Translations under genes and position numbers: made by a program
The notes under the pieces: model-generated
The model's input: only the letters and a program-made list of their open reading frames with translations
Databases searched by the model: none
Told to the model about the DNA's origin: nothing
Assembly (NCBI RefSeq): GCF_002236115.1
Contig: NZ_NIWT01000010.1
Location: forward strand, 248,001 to 312,000
Reading direction: 5' to 3'
Length of the DNA: 64,000 nucleotides
Origin: Pseudomonas jessenii
Lineage (GTDB): Bacteria; Pseudomonadota; Gammaproteobacteria; Pseudomonadales; Pseudomonadaceae
Shown: positions 42,186-53,307 of the stretch, piece by piece
Position numbering within the stretch: position 1 is the stretch's first letter
Layout: every line of letters begins with the position of its first letter

Positions 42186-42746
42186 ATGGCCAAGCAAGCG
42201 CTCATCGTAGTCGATATCCAGAACGACTACTTCCCCCAAGGCAAGTGGCCGCTGGTCGGTGCCGACGCCGCCGCCGACAACGCCGTACGCCTGATCAAGG
42301 CCTTCCGCGACGCAGGGGATTCAGTGGTGCACATTCGCCACGAATTCACCTCTGAAGATGCGCCGTTTTTCACCCCGAACTCCGAGGGCGCGAAGTTGCA
42401 CCCGAAAGTGCTCAACCGTGCCGACGAACCGGTGGTGCTCAAACACTTCGTCAACTCGTTCCGCGAAACCGAACTGAAATCGATCCTCGACGAACAAGGC
42501 ATCAAGGAACTGGTGGTCGTGGGCAGCATGAGCCACATGTGCGTCGACGGCATCACCCGGGCGGCGGCGGATTTTGGTTATACGGTCACCGTGATCCACG
42601 ACGCCTGCGCCACCCGTGACCTGGAGTTCAATGGCGTGACGGTTCCGGCGGCGCAAGTTCATGCGGCGTTCATGGCGGCCCTGGCGTTTGCCTATGCCAG
42701 CGTGGTCTCGACCAACGAGTACCTGACAAGAAGCCGGAAGCTGTAA
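42186..42746 (+). CDS. Isochorismatase-family cysteine hydrolase
   Basis: This 186-residue protein has the catalytic triad of the family: Asp in LIVVDIQNDYFPQGKWPL (about residue 10), Lys in VLKHFVNSF, and the nucleophilic Cys in GSMSHMCVDGITRAA near residue 119. This pattern is closer to nicotinamidase-like amidohydrolases than to true isochorismatase, which lacks the Cys. GAGGAAAC lies 8 nt before the ATG. Probable target gene of the divergent GlxA-type regulator; the substrate is not defined. Confidence 0.9.
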   Translation: MAKQALIVVDIQNDYFPQGKWPLVGADAAADNAVRLIKAFRDAGDSVVHIRHEFTSEDAPFFTPNSEGAKLHPKVLNRADEPVVLKHFVNSFRETELKSILDEQGIKELVVVGSMSHMCVDGITRAAADFGYTVTVIHDACATRDLEFNGVTVPAAQVHAAFMAALAFAYASVVSTNEYLTRSRKL

Positions 42747-42776
42747 ACCTTATTCGGGACAAGACAGCAAAAATGA

Positions 42777-42809
42777 AAAAGCCCATGGCCTCACCTGCCA
42801 TGGGCTTTT
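42777..42809 (+). terminator. Rho-independent terminator after the isochorismatase-family gene
   Basis: AAAAGCCCATGGC (42777-42789) pairs with GCCATGGGCTTTT (42797-42809) around a 7-nt loop, giving a stem followed by a T-run. Confidence 0.9.
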
Positions 42810-42967
42810 AATTGCCGGTGAGTCTGGACGATCTGCATCAAACGCAATACCGCCAGAATCCTGAAAAGTCATGCAGAAGCCAACAATCACTCCACTCCCA
42901 ACGCATACGCGGGGGATGTTGCTTTCACCCATGCCACTTTCTGGATAACTCACTGGAAGCCTGAACA

Positions 42968-43468
42968 ATGAACAGCATGAATATCAGCACTGACAGCCTG
43001 TCGAAAAAAACATCCCTCGGACTCACCACCATGGCGCTAGGGACCTACGGCATTTACTTCGCCCTCGCCGTTATCTACTTCTGGTTCGGGGGAATGAAAT
43101 TCACCCACTATGAAGCAGAGGGGCTGGTGCCGCTGGTGAGCAACAGTCCCTTCCTGGGATGGGTCTATAACATTTTCAGTGTCGATCTGTTTTCCAGTTT
43201 GCTTGGCGTTCTGGAGATCTCCATCGGTGTACTGATTGCGGGTCGCCTGCTGTCGCCAAAGCTTTCCTTGATCGGGGGCGCCTTGTCGGCCGGGCTGTTT
43301 TTCACCACCTTGAGCTTTATGTTCTCGACCCCCGGCGTGATTGAGCCCGGCCTTGGTTTCCCGGCCATTTCGGTCGCGCCAGGCCAGTTCCTGCTCAAGG
43401 ACATCGGCTTGCTTGCCGCCTCCCTGTTCGTGGCGGGCCATTCGCTGACCCGACTGGAAACCCCTTGA
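42968..43468 (+). CDS. DUF417 (RclC/YkgB-like) membrane protein
   Basis: This 166-residue protein has four hydrophobic helices, beginning near residue 27 (YGIYFALAVIYFWFGGMKF), and the family pattern FGGMKFTHYEAEGLVPLVSNSPFLGW. This resembles E. coli RclC, part of the reactive-chlorine resistance regulon. The ATG at 42968 is followed by an alternative at 42977. The gene is convergent with an AraC regulator bearing RclR-like cysteines, which supports a link to oxidant stress as inference. No RclA or RclB gene is adjacent. Confidence 0.83.
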   Translation: MNSMNISTDSLSKKTSLGLTTMALGTYGIYFALAVIYFWFGGMKFTHYEAEGLVPLVSNSPFLGWVYNIFSVDLFSSLLGVLEISIGVLIAGRLLSPKLSLIGGALSAGLFFTTLSFMFSTPGVIEPGLGFPAISVAPGQFLLKDIGLLAASLFVAGHSLTRLETP

Positions 43469-43498
43469 GCTGACAACTTCACCCGCCGATGGCCTGAA

Positions 43499-44371
43499 TC
43501 AGCTCGATGCATTCAGGTCATCGCCATCACCCGCCAGTACGCGGCCCTCAAGGGCCAGGGATTTCATCCAGTCCCGTGGACTGCAGCCGGTCTTGCGGCG
43601 AAACGCACGGGCAAGGGCCGACGGACTTTCATAGCCCACCTCATCGGCGATCAGCGTAATCGGCCGCCCCTCCCGCAGGCGCTTCTGCGCCAGACTGATC
43701 CGCCAGCTCAGAAGATAATCCAACGGTGTTTGCCCCAGGACCGCGCGGAAATGCACCGCAAAAGCGGCGCGGGACATGTTCGATTCATTTGCCAACTCGG
43801 CCACTGACCAGGCCCGCTGAGGTTGGTTGTGCATCTGTATCAGCGAGCGCGACAGCCGCACATCGGCCAACCCGGCCATCATGCCGGTGCTCAACTGATG
43901 GTGGTCGAGCAAATGCCGGAACAGCAGGATGATCAACAGTTCGAACAAACGATCAAGCACGGCCTCCCTGCCGCAATGGCCAGCGCCAGCTTCACCGAAC
44001 AGCCATCTCAGGGTGTCGGCCAGCAACGGCAGCTCATCCAGGGGCAACACCAGAAGATCGGGGAGCGAAGCAGATATCGGATTGCTGGCGCCGCCATCGA
44101 ACAGCATCGACGCACATAACAGCTGAGCACCTTCAGTCTCACTGGCGATGAGCTGATGTCGACTGGGGCGCGGCAGGAAAATCAGGCTGGGGCGAGTGAT
44201 CAACAACTCACTCCTCCCTGGGCCTTTCAAAGTGACAGAGCCGGCCTGCAACAAGTGAATATGACCGCGCTGGTCGGCGCCATCGTAGGACGCCACGCCG
44301 CAAAGCATGCCGCTGTAGAACAGGTTCGCGCGCACGCCGAACTGTGACAACAACGTAGACAGGCGATCCAT
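43499..44371 (-). CDS. AraC-family regulator with a cupin-type N-terminus (RclR-like)
   Basis: This 290-residue regulator has an N-terminal cupin-type sensor domain (GHIHLLQAGSVTLKG, then LLITRPSLIFLPRPSRHQLI) and a C-terminal AraC domain (WSVAELANESNMSRAAFAVHFRAVLG and ITLIADEVGYESPSALARAFRRKTGCSPRDW). Two cysteines, Cys24 and Cys86, lie close to the positions of the RclR redox-sensing pair (Cys21, Cys89). I chose the ATG at 44371; an in-frame start at 44401 adds ten residues. It is convergent with the DUF417 gene. A sensor of hypochlorous acid is a plausible but untested role. Confidence 0.82.
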   Translation of the reverse strand: MDRLSTLLSQFGVRANLFYSGMLCGVASYDGADQRGHIHLLQAGSVTLKGPGRSELLITRPSLIFLPRPSRHQLIASETEGAQLLCASMLFDGGASNPISASLPDLLVLPLDELPLLADTLRWLFGEAGAGHCGREAVLDRLFELLIILLFRHLLDHHQLSTGMMAGLADVRLSRSLIQMHNQPQRAWSVAELANESNMSRAAFAVHFRAVLGQTPLDYLLSWRISLAQKRLREGRPITLIADEVGYESPSALARAFRRKTGCSPRDWMKSLALEGRVLAGDGDDLNASS

Positions 44372-44471
44372 AGGGCAACTCTGCACAGGGTCTGGACCCA
44401 TAGCAGAGTATCACTGCGCGCTGACGGCTGGACGATCCTCGATCCCGGCGAGGAATGCCCAGGTAAAATGC

Positions 44472-44507
44472 AAAAAGCCCGGCATTCATAGGGAGGCCGG
44501 GCTTTTT
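44472..44507. terminator. Rho-independent terminator downstream of ssb
   Basis: AAAAAGCCCGGC (44472-44483) pairs with GCCGGGCTTTTT (44496-44507). The A-run on the plus strand gives a T-run for the minus-strand ssb transcript, which ends at 44533. Confidence 0.88.
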
Positions 44508-44532
44508 CAGGCTCTATTCTTTGGTGAAAGAA

Positions 44533-45051
44533 TCAGAACGGGATATCGTCATCAAAGCTGTCGAAATCCGGAGCCGGCTGAGGAGCGGCCTGCTGTGGAG
44601 CCGGGCGCGACTGTTGCGGCGCCGACTGCTGTGGACGTGGAGCCTGCTGGCGTGGCGCGGACTGCTGGTAGTTGTTACCACCGCCCTGGCCTTGCTGGTC
44701 GCCCTGTGGACGGCCGCCCAGCAGTTGCATGGTGCCTTGCATGTCGACCACGATTTCGGTGGTGTAACGCTTGATACCGTCTTTTTCCCACTCGCGGGTC
44801 TGCAGCTTGCCTTCGATGTAGACCTGAGAACCTTTACGCAGGTATTCGCCAGCGATTTCTGCAACCTTGCCGAACATCGACACACGGTGCCATTCGGTCT
44901 TTTCAACTTTCTGACCGGTTTGCTTGTCGGTCCACTGTTCGCTGGTCGCCAGACTCAGGTTGGTCACGGCGTTACCGTTAGGCAAGTAGCGAACTTCGGG
45001 ATCCTGGCCGCAAGTGCCGACCAATATGACTTTGTTAACCCCACGGGCCAT
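44533..45051 (-). CDS. ssb: Single-stranded DNA-binding protein
   Basis: This 172-residue protein has an OB fold at residues 1 to about 110 (VNKVILVGTCGQDPEVRYLPNG, WHRVSMFGKVAEIAGEYLRKG), a Gln/Pro-rich disordered linker and the acidic tip DFDSFDDDIPF that recruits repair and replication partners. The linker of alternating Gln-Ala-Pro repeats is usual for Pseudomonas. GGAG is 8 nt before the ATG. It lies 9 nt downstream of the MFS gene stop, with uvrA divergent farther upstream. No convincing LexA box is visible. Confidence 0.97.
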   Translation of the reverse strand: MARGVNKVILVGTCGQDPEVRYLPNGNAVTNLSLATSEQWTDKQTGQKVEKTEWHRVSMFGKVAEIAGEYLRKGSQVYIEGKLQTREWEKDGIKRYTTEIVVDMQGTMQLLGGRPQGDQQGQGGGNNYQQSAPRQQAPRPQQSAPQQSRPAPQQAAPQPAPDFDSFDDDIPF

Positions 45052-45060
45052 AACGTTCTC

Positions 45061-46458
45061 CTAGGCTACGCACGCTGCCCCGGCCGGGTTGTTCACCAGG
45101 CGCTCAAGGGTGGTGCGATCCAATAGTTCGGTGTCCAGTTTGATGTAAATCGCCGCCTCTTCCGCGACGATGACTGCATCTGTTACCCCTACGACCGCCT
45201 TCAGGCGCTCGACCAGACCCGCTTCGCGGATCGCCTCGGGCGACAACGGCAAGCGCAGGCTCGTGACGTAGGGAGGTTCGCGCATGGTAACAGCAAAGGC
45301 CAGCCAGAGGGCAGCCAGACCGGCGCATCCGAGGAACACAACCGACAGACCGCCATGCTGGAACAGCCAACCGCCAAGAATGCCGCCCAATGCCGACCCG
45401 AGGAACTGGCTGGTGGAATAAACCCCCATCGCCGTGCCCTTGCCGCCGGCCGGTGAAACCTTGCTGATCAGCGATGGCAACGAAGCTTCCAGCAGATTGA
45501 ACGCGGTGAAGAACACCACCGTACCGATCACCAGAGCCCGCAAGCTGTCGCCGAACTGCCAGAAGAATAGCTCAGTGAACATCAGCGTCACGACGGCGCC
45601 GAGTAAAACTCGTTTCATTTTGCGTTTCTTCTCGCCGTAGATAATGAACGGGATCATGGCGAAGAAAGAAATCAGCAACGCGGTCAGGTACACCCACCAG
45701 TGCTGCTCTTTGGGCAGCCCGGCTTTCTCGACCAGCGCCAGCGGCAAGGCGACGAAGCTGGACATCAACATCGCGTGCAACACAAAAATACCCAGGTCCA
45801 GCCGTAGCAGGTCCGGGTGCTTGAGCGTCGGCATCAATGCCTGGCGCGCAACACCGGACTCGCGATGCTGCAATGTCCCGGTAGAGCGCGGCACCATGAA
45901 CATGACGATCACAATGCCGAGCAGCGCCATGCCGCCCGTGGCGAGGAACAACCCGGACAGACCAAAAGCGCGGGTCAGCAACGGGCCGACCACCATGGCG
46001 ACGGCGAACGACAGACCGATGGTCATGCCGATCATGGCCATGGCTTTGGTCCGATGCTGCTCCCGGGTCAGGTCTGACAACAAGGCCATGACCGCGGCTG
46101 AAATCGCCCCGGCACCTTGCAGGATTCGCCCGGCGATCACGCCCCAGATCGAATCGGCATTGGCCGCCAGCAGACTGCCGAGGGCAAACACGATCAGGCC
46201 CAGGTAAATCACCGGGCGGCGACCGATCCTGTCGGAAATGAAACCGAAAGGAATCTGGAAAACTGCCTGGGTCAGGCCATAAGCGCCAATCGCCAGACCG
46301 ATCAGGGCCGGCGTGGCTCCGGCCAGGTCCATCCCATAGGTCGCCAAAACCGGCAACACCATGAACATGCCAAGCATACGGAAGGCGAACACCAGGGCCA
46401 GACCGCTTGCCGCGCGGGTCTCGCTGCCGCTCATGCGCTCGCTGTGGGGATCGTGCAT
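45061..46458 (-). CDS. MFS transporter with a C-terminal YAM domain (YajR-like)
   Basis: This 465-residue protein has 12 helices in the first 395 residues, including motif A as GFISDRIGRRPVIYLG near residue 75. It then has a cytoplasmic tail of about 70 residues (EAIREAGLVERLKAVVGVTDAVIVAEEAAIYIKLD) matching the ferredoxin-like YAM domain of YajR. The substrate is unknown. It is adjacent to ssb and divergent from uvrA, a conserved Pseudomonas arrangement. Confidence 0.88.
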   Translation of the reverse strand: MHDPHSERMSGSETRAASGLALVFAFRMLGMFMVLPVLATYGMDLAGATPALIGLAIGAYGLTQAVFQIPFGFISDRIGRRPVIYLGLIVFALGSLLAANADSIWGVIAGRILQGAGAISAAVMALLSDLTREQHRTKAMAMIGMTIGLSFAVAMVVGPLLTRAFGLSGLFLATGGMALLGIVIVMFMVPRSTGTLQHRESGVARQALMPTLKHPDLLRLDLGIFVLHAMLMSSFVALPLALVEKAGLPKEQHWWVYLTALLISFFAMIPFIIYGEKKRKMKRVLLGAVVTLMFTELFFWQFGDSLRALVIGTVVFFTAFNLLEASLPSLISKVSPAGGKGTAMGVYSTSQFLGSALGGILGGWLFQHGGLSVVFLGCAGLAALWLAFAVTMREPPYVTSLRLPLSPEAIREAGLVERLKAVVGVTDAVIVAEEAAIYIKLDTELLDRTTLERLVNNPAGAACVA

Positions 46459-46649
46459 GGAAAAACCTCATGTGAACCGGCGGCGATTCTACCAGTCCCA
46501 TCGATTGGCAGGGTATATCGCGACGCTTTGACGCGTGTAGATGACAGAGCTTTCATGCAAGGCAGCAATAGCAGCATTCGATAGTGTGCATCCATCCAGT
46601 ATTTGGCCGTATACTCCTACGTTTTCGACGCCCGCCGAGCGAGGCCACC

Positions 46650-49484
<2,835 letters not shown>

Positions 49485-49496
49485 CCGGCCCCCATG

Positions 49497-49535
49497 AAAA
49501 AGCCCCTGTCACTTCATCAGTGACAGGGGCTTTTT
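49497..49535. terminator. Rho-independent terminator between uvrA and the ferritin gene
   Basis: AAAAAGCCCCTGTCACT (49497-49513) pairs with AGTGACAGGGGCTTTTT (49519-49535) around TCATC, a 17-bp stem with A- and T-runs at both ends. It can serve both convergent genes. Confidence 0.92.
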
Positions 49536-49549
49536 TGTATTCGCAGCAA

Positions 49550-50014
49550 TCAGGTGTGGGATTGCAGGTAGTTCTCTAGCCCGATCAACTTGATCAGACC
49601 CAACTGCTTCTCGAGCCAGTAGGTGTGATCTTCTTCGGTGTCATGCAATTGAACCCGCAGCATTTCGCGGCTGACGTAGTCCTTGTGTTGTTCGCAGAGC
49701 TTGATGCCCTTGCACAACGCAGCCCGTACCTTGTATTCCAAGCGCAAATCCGCTTCGAGCATCTCTGTCACCGTGGTGCCGACGTCGAGATCGTCCGGAC
49801 GCATGCGCGGCGTGCCTTCGAGCATCAGAATCCGGCGCATCAGGGCATCAGCGTGCCCTGCTTCCTCTTCCATCTCGTGGTTGATTCTTTCGTAGAGCTT
49901 GGTGAAACCCCAGTCCTCATACATCCGCGAGTGGACGAAATATTGATCACGCGCGGCCAGTTCGCCGGTCAGCAACGTGTTGAGGTAATCGATCACATCT
50001 GGGTGGCCTTGCAT
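49550..50014 (-). CDS. bfrA: Bacterioferritin-like ferritin without the heme-ligand methionine (FtnA/BfrA-type)
   Basis: This 154-residue four-helix protein stores iron in a 24-mer shell. Ferroxidase ligands are in place: Glu18 (TGELAARDQYF), Glu51 and His54 (HEMEEEAGH), Glu94 and Glu127/His130 (DTEEDHTYW). At position 52, where E. coli Bfr has the heme-coordinating Met, this protein has Ala. That agrees with the P. aeruginosa protein renamed FtnA, which does not bind heme that way. It is downstream of katA and in the same order as in P. aeruginosa (katA-bfrA-uvrA). Confidence 0.92.
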   Translation of the reverse strand: MQGHPDVIDYLNTLLTGELAARDQYFVHSRMYEDWGFTKLYERINHEMEEEAGHADALMRRILMLEGTPRMRPDDLDVGTTVTEMLEADLRLEYKVRAALCKGIKLCEQHKDYVSREMLRVQLHDTEEDHTYWLEKQLGLIKLIGLENYLQSHT

Positions 50015-50129
50015 CGCCCTACATCTCCCTGCTTTAAAATTGTAGTTTGAACCAACATGCCCTTATCGTCACTCGCAAGACGCAATAAAAGCGAAGATAT
50101 TCTGAGAAAACTGGCTGAAATAACGCAAA

Positions 50130-50151
50130 AACCGCCCAAACAAGGGCGGTT
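50130..50151 (-). terminator. Rho-independent terminator after katA
   Basis: AACCGCCC (50130-50137) pairs with GGGCGGTT (50144-50151) around AAACAA. On the minus strand it is followed by TTTTGCG, just after the katA stop at 50163. Confidence 0.85.
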
Positions 50152-50162
50152 CTGCTTCTCAT

Positions 50163-51617
50163 TTAGACTTCGTTAAGCTGTACGTTGAGCAGCTTTGCGA
50201 TTGCTTCTCCATACGCCGGGTCAGCCTTGTAGAAATGCTGCAACTGGCGATCAACCACATCACTCGATACACCCGCCATCGCACCGGCGATGCTGCTAAC
50301 CAGCAATGATTGCTGCTCCCCAGTCATCAAGCGAAACAACGCGCCGGCGTGGCTGTAGTAGTCGGTATCCTCGCGGTGATCGTAACGATCAGCCGCACCG
50401 CTCAGTGCCAATGGCGGCTCTGCATAGCGAGGCGCTTGCTTCGGCGACTCAACGTAGCTGTTCGGCTCGTAGTTTGGTGCCGCACCGCCGTTACTGCCAA
50501 ACGCCATCGAACCATCACGCTGGTAGCTGTTCACCGGACTGCGAGGCGCATTAACCGGCAATTGCTGGTGATTGGTGCCAACACGGTAGCGGTGAGCATC
50601 CGCGTAAGCGAATACTCGACCTTGCAGCATGCGGTCAGGCGATAAGCCAACACCTGGGACCATGTTGCTGGGACCGAATGCCGCTTGCTCGACTTCAGCA
50701 AAGTAGTTCAGCGGATTGCGATTGAGCTCCAGCTCTCCGACCTCAATCAGTGGAAACTCTTTCTGCGACCAGGTCTTGGTGACATCAAAGGGGTTCTCGT
50801 AGTGCGCCGCTGCCTGAGCTTCGCTCATGATCTGGATGCATACGCGCCATTTCGGGAAATCACCCTGCTCGATGGCATTGAACAGGTCGCGCTGGGCGTA
50901 ATCCGGATCAGTGCCCGCCAGGCGCGCTGCCTCCGCTGGAGCAAGGTTCTTGATCCCCTGCCTGGTCTTGTAGTGCCACTTCACCCAGTGACGCTCACCT
51001 TGAGCGTTGATGAGGCTGTAAGTGTGGCTGCCGAAGCCATGCATGTGACGGTATCCATCAGGGATACCCCGGTCGGAGAACAGGATGGTGACCTGGTGCA
51101 GCGCCTCGGGCGAATGCGACCAGAAGTCCCACATCGCCTGGGCACTCTTCAGGTTGCTTTGCGGCAAACGCTTCTGGGTGTGGATAAAGTCCGGGAACTT
51201 CAGTGGATCGCGAATGAAGAACACGGGGGTGTTGTTGCCGACGATGTCCCAGTTGCCTTCCTCGGTATAAAACTTCAAGGCGAACCCACGCGGATCACGC
51301 TCGGTATCAGCCGAACCCCGCTCACCGCCCACGGTGGAAAACCGCAGGAAAGTCGGGGTTTGCTTGCCGACTGTCTCAAACAGCTTCGCGCTGGTGTATT
51401 GAGTGATATCGCGCGTCACGGTGAACGTACCGTAGGCACCCGAGCCTTTGGCGTGTACACGGCGCTCAGGGATGTTTTCACGGTTGAAGTGGGCAAGCTT
51501 CTCGATCAGGTGAAAGTCGTCGAGCAGCAGCGGGCCACGAGGGCCGGCGGAACGGGAATTCTGGTTATCGGCAACAGGAGCGCCACTGGCGGTGGTAAGC
51601 GTTTTGTTTTGGCTCAT
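50163..51617 (-). CDS. katA: Catalase, small-subunit clade 3 (KatA)
   Basis: This 484-residue heme catalase has the active-site His in RRVHAKGSGAYGTFTVT near residue 55, the distal Asn in WDIVGNNTPVFFIRD and the proximal heme Tyr in RVFAYADAHRYRVG near residue 339. Length and the NADPH-region residues fit clade 3. No signal peptide is present. The ATG at 51617 has GGAAGG upstream. Divided from the ribosomal operon by a terminator and from the ferritin gene by another. A candidate OxyR site lies about 105 bp upstream. Confidence 0.96.
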   Translation of the reverse strand: MSQNKTLTTASGAPVADNQNSRSAGPRGPLLLDDFHLIEKLAHFNRENIPERRVHAKGSGAYGTFTVTRDITQYTSAKLFETVGKQTPTFLRFSTVGGERGSADTERDPRGFALKFYTEEGNWDIVGNNTPVFFIRDPLKFPDFIHTQKRLPQSNLKSAQAMWDFWSHSPEALHQVTILFSDRGIPDGYRHMHGFGSHTYSLINAQGERHWVKWHYKTRQGIKNLAPAEAARLAGTDPDYAQRDLFNAIEQGDFPKWRVCIQIMSEAQAAAHYENPFDVTKTWSQKEFPLIEVGELELNRNPLNYFAEVEQAAFGPSNMVPGVGLSPDRMLQGRVFAYADAHRYRVGTNHQQLPVNAPRSPVNSYQRDGSMAFGSNGGAAPNYEPNSYVESPKQAPRYAEPPLALSGAADRYDHREDTDYYSHAGALFRLMTGEQQSLLVSSIAGAMAGVSSDVVDRQLQHFYKADPAYGEAIAKLLNVQLNEV

Positions 51618-51671
51618 GCGATCTTCCTTCCTCTGTCGGTCTTGAACTGCCGGCTATCGGCTGAGAGGGAG

Positions 51672-51686
51672 TATTGATCATCAATA
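51672..51686. promoter_or_regulatory. 15-bp perfect palindrome upstream of katA
   Basis: TATTGATCATCAATA is a perfect inverted repeat centred 62 bp before the katA ATG, so it overlaps the probable promoter. It resembles an FNR/Anr site with the wrong spacing, so I do not assign a regulator. Confidence 0.4.
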
Positions 51687-51720
51687 TGACAGCTACAAAT
51701 TCATTAACTTGCAGACATCG

Positions 51721-51735
51721 ATAGATAAAAACTAA
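51721..51735. promoter_or_regulatory. katA: Candidate OxyR half-site pair
   Basis: ATAGATAAAAACTAA matches the OxyR core ATAGnTnnnAnCTAT at all but the last position. It lies about 105-118 bp upstream of the katA start. The second module expected 7 bp away is poorly conserved, so the call is tentative. Confidence 0.4.
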
Positions 51736-51813
51736 TGATCATCCCCATCACATAATGACGACGAGGACGCGGGAAACGCTTGTACAGAGGGCGCGTTTCT
51801 TACAGGCACAAAA

Positions 51814-51834
51814 AACCGGGCACTAGGCCCGGTT
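51814..51834 (-). terminator. Rho-independent terminator of the alpha operon
   Basis: AACCGGGC (51814-51821) pairs with GCCCGGTT (51827-51834) around ACTAG. On the minus strand a T-run follows. It lies 20 bp past the rplQ stop and would end the whole ribosomal protein transcript. Confidence 0.9.
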
Positions 51835-51854
51835 CTTTGTTTCAGACTGACGTC

Positions 51855-52241
51855 TTACTCGGCAGATACAGCTTCGCCAGCAGTAGCACGATCAACCAAC
51901 TCGACGTACGCCATAGGCGCGTTGTCGCCAGCGCGGAAACCGCACTTGAGGATGCGCAGGTAGCCACCCTCACGGGTAGCGTAACGCTTGCCCAGGTCGT
52001 TGAAGAGCTTACCAACGATAGCTTTCGAACGAGTACGGTCGAAAGCCAGACGGCGGTTAGCAACGCTATCTGTCTTGGCCAAAGTGATCAGCGGCTCGGC
52101 AACGCGGCGCAGTTCTTTAGCTTTTGGCAGAGTAGTTTTGATCAGCTCGTGCTCGAACAGCGACACCGCCATGTTTTGGAACATGGCCTTGCGGTGCGAG
52201 CTGGTGCGGCTCAGGTGACGACCACTTTTACGATGACGCAT
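51855..52241 (-). CDS. rplQ: 50S ribosomal protein L17
   Basis: This 128-residue protein begins MRHRKSGRHLSRTSSHRKAM, the conserved L17 opening, and has the LRRVAEPLITLAK and RLAFDRTRS segments. It is the last gene of the alpha operon, 42 bp after rpoA. The C-terminal extension past residue 116 is acidic and short, as in other Pseudomonas. Confidence 0.98.
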   Translation of the reverse strand: MRHRKSGRHLSRTSSHRKAMFQNMAVSLFEHELIKTTLPKAKELRRVAEPLITLAKTDSVANRRLAFDRTRSKAIVGKLFNDLGKRYATREGGYLRILKCGFRAGDNAPMAYVELVDRATAGEAVSAE

Positions 52242-52283
52242 GGTTCATTCCTTACCAAACACTACGTTCGGTGATTACGACGA

Positions 52284-53285
52284 TCAGGCAGTCGCCTTGT
52301 CGTCCTTCTTAAGACTTGCAGGCGGCCAGTTGTCGAGGCGCATGCCGAGGGACAGACCGCGGGAGGCCAGAACGTCCTTGATTTCAGTCAAGGATTTCTT
52401 GCCCAGGTTCGGAGTCTTCAACAGCTCTACTTCGGTACGCTGAATCAGGTCACCGATGTAGTAGATGTTTTCCGCCTTAAGGCAGTTAGCCGAACGTACA
52501 GTCAGTTCCAGATCGTCAACCGGGCGAAGCAGGATCGGATCGATCTCGTCTTCCTGCTCGACAACCACTGGCTCACTGTCACCCTTGAGGTCGACGAACG
52601 CAGCCAACTGCTGTTGCAGGATGGTTGCAGCGCGGCGAATTGCCTCTTCAGGATCCAGAGTACCGTTGGTTTCCAGATCAATAACCAGCTTGTCCAGGTT
52701 AGTACGCTGCTCGACACGGGCGTTTTCCACCACGTATGCGATACGGCGAACCGGGCTGAACGAAGAGTCAAGCTGCAAGCGACCGATGCTGCGGCTTTCG
52801 TCTTCATCGCTCTGACGCGAGTCTGCCGGTTCATAACCACGACCACGAGCTACTACGAGCTTCATGTTCAGGGCGCCGTTAGACGCCAGGTTAGCGATTA
52901 CGTGATCGGGATTAACGATCTCGACATCATGATCCAGCTGAATATCGGCAGCGGTAACCACCCCCGAACCCTTCTTCGACAAGGTCAGCGTAACTTCGTC
53001 ACGACCGTGCAGCTTGATAGCCAGACCTTTAAGGTTCAACAGGATTTCAATTACGTCTTCCTGTACACCTTCGATGGCGCTGTACTCGTGGAGCACACCG
53101 TCAATCTCGGCCTCGACTACTGCACAGCCGGGCATTGAGGACAACAGGATGCGGCGCAGCGCGTTGCCCAGGGTATGGCCAAAGCCACGCTCGAGAGGCT
53201 CGAGAGTGATCTTGGCGCGGGTTGGACTGACAACCTGCACATCAATGTGGCGGGGTGTCAGGAACTCATTTACCGAAATCTGCAT
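52284..53285 (-). CDS. rpoA: RNA polymerase alpha subunit
   Basis: This 333-residue protein has the N-terminal dimerisation domain (ERGFGHTLGNALRRILLSSMPG near residue 32) and, after a linker at about 235-250, the C-terminal DNA- and activator-binding domain (LTVRSANCLKAENIYYIGDL, NLGKKSLTEIKDVLASRGL). It sits between rpsD and rplQ, the normal alpha-operon position. Confidence 0.99.
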   Translation of the reverse strand: MQISVNEFLTPRHIDVQVVSPTRAKITLEPLERGFGHTLGNALRRILLSSMPGCAVVEAEIDGVLHEYSAIEGVQEDVIEILLNLKGLAIKLHGRDEVTLTLSKKGSGVVTAADIQLDHDVEIVNPDHVIANLASNGALNMKLVVARGRGYEPADSRQSDEDESRSIGRLQLDSSFSPVRRIAYVVENARVEQRTNLDKLVIDLETNGTLDPEEAIRRAATILQQQLAAFVDLKGDSEPVVVEQEDEIDPILLRPVDDLELTVRSANCLKAENIYYIGDLIQRTEVELLKTPNLGKKSLTEIKDVLASRGLSLGMRLDNWPPASLKKDDKATA

Positions 53286-53307
53286 GGATGCACCTATTTT
53301 CTAGCCC

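Noticed and set aside
46501..46649. LexA (SOS) box before uvrA or ssb
   Set aside because: No CTGT-N8-ACAG match was found in the uvrA upstream region, and I saw none before ssb.
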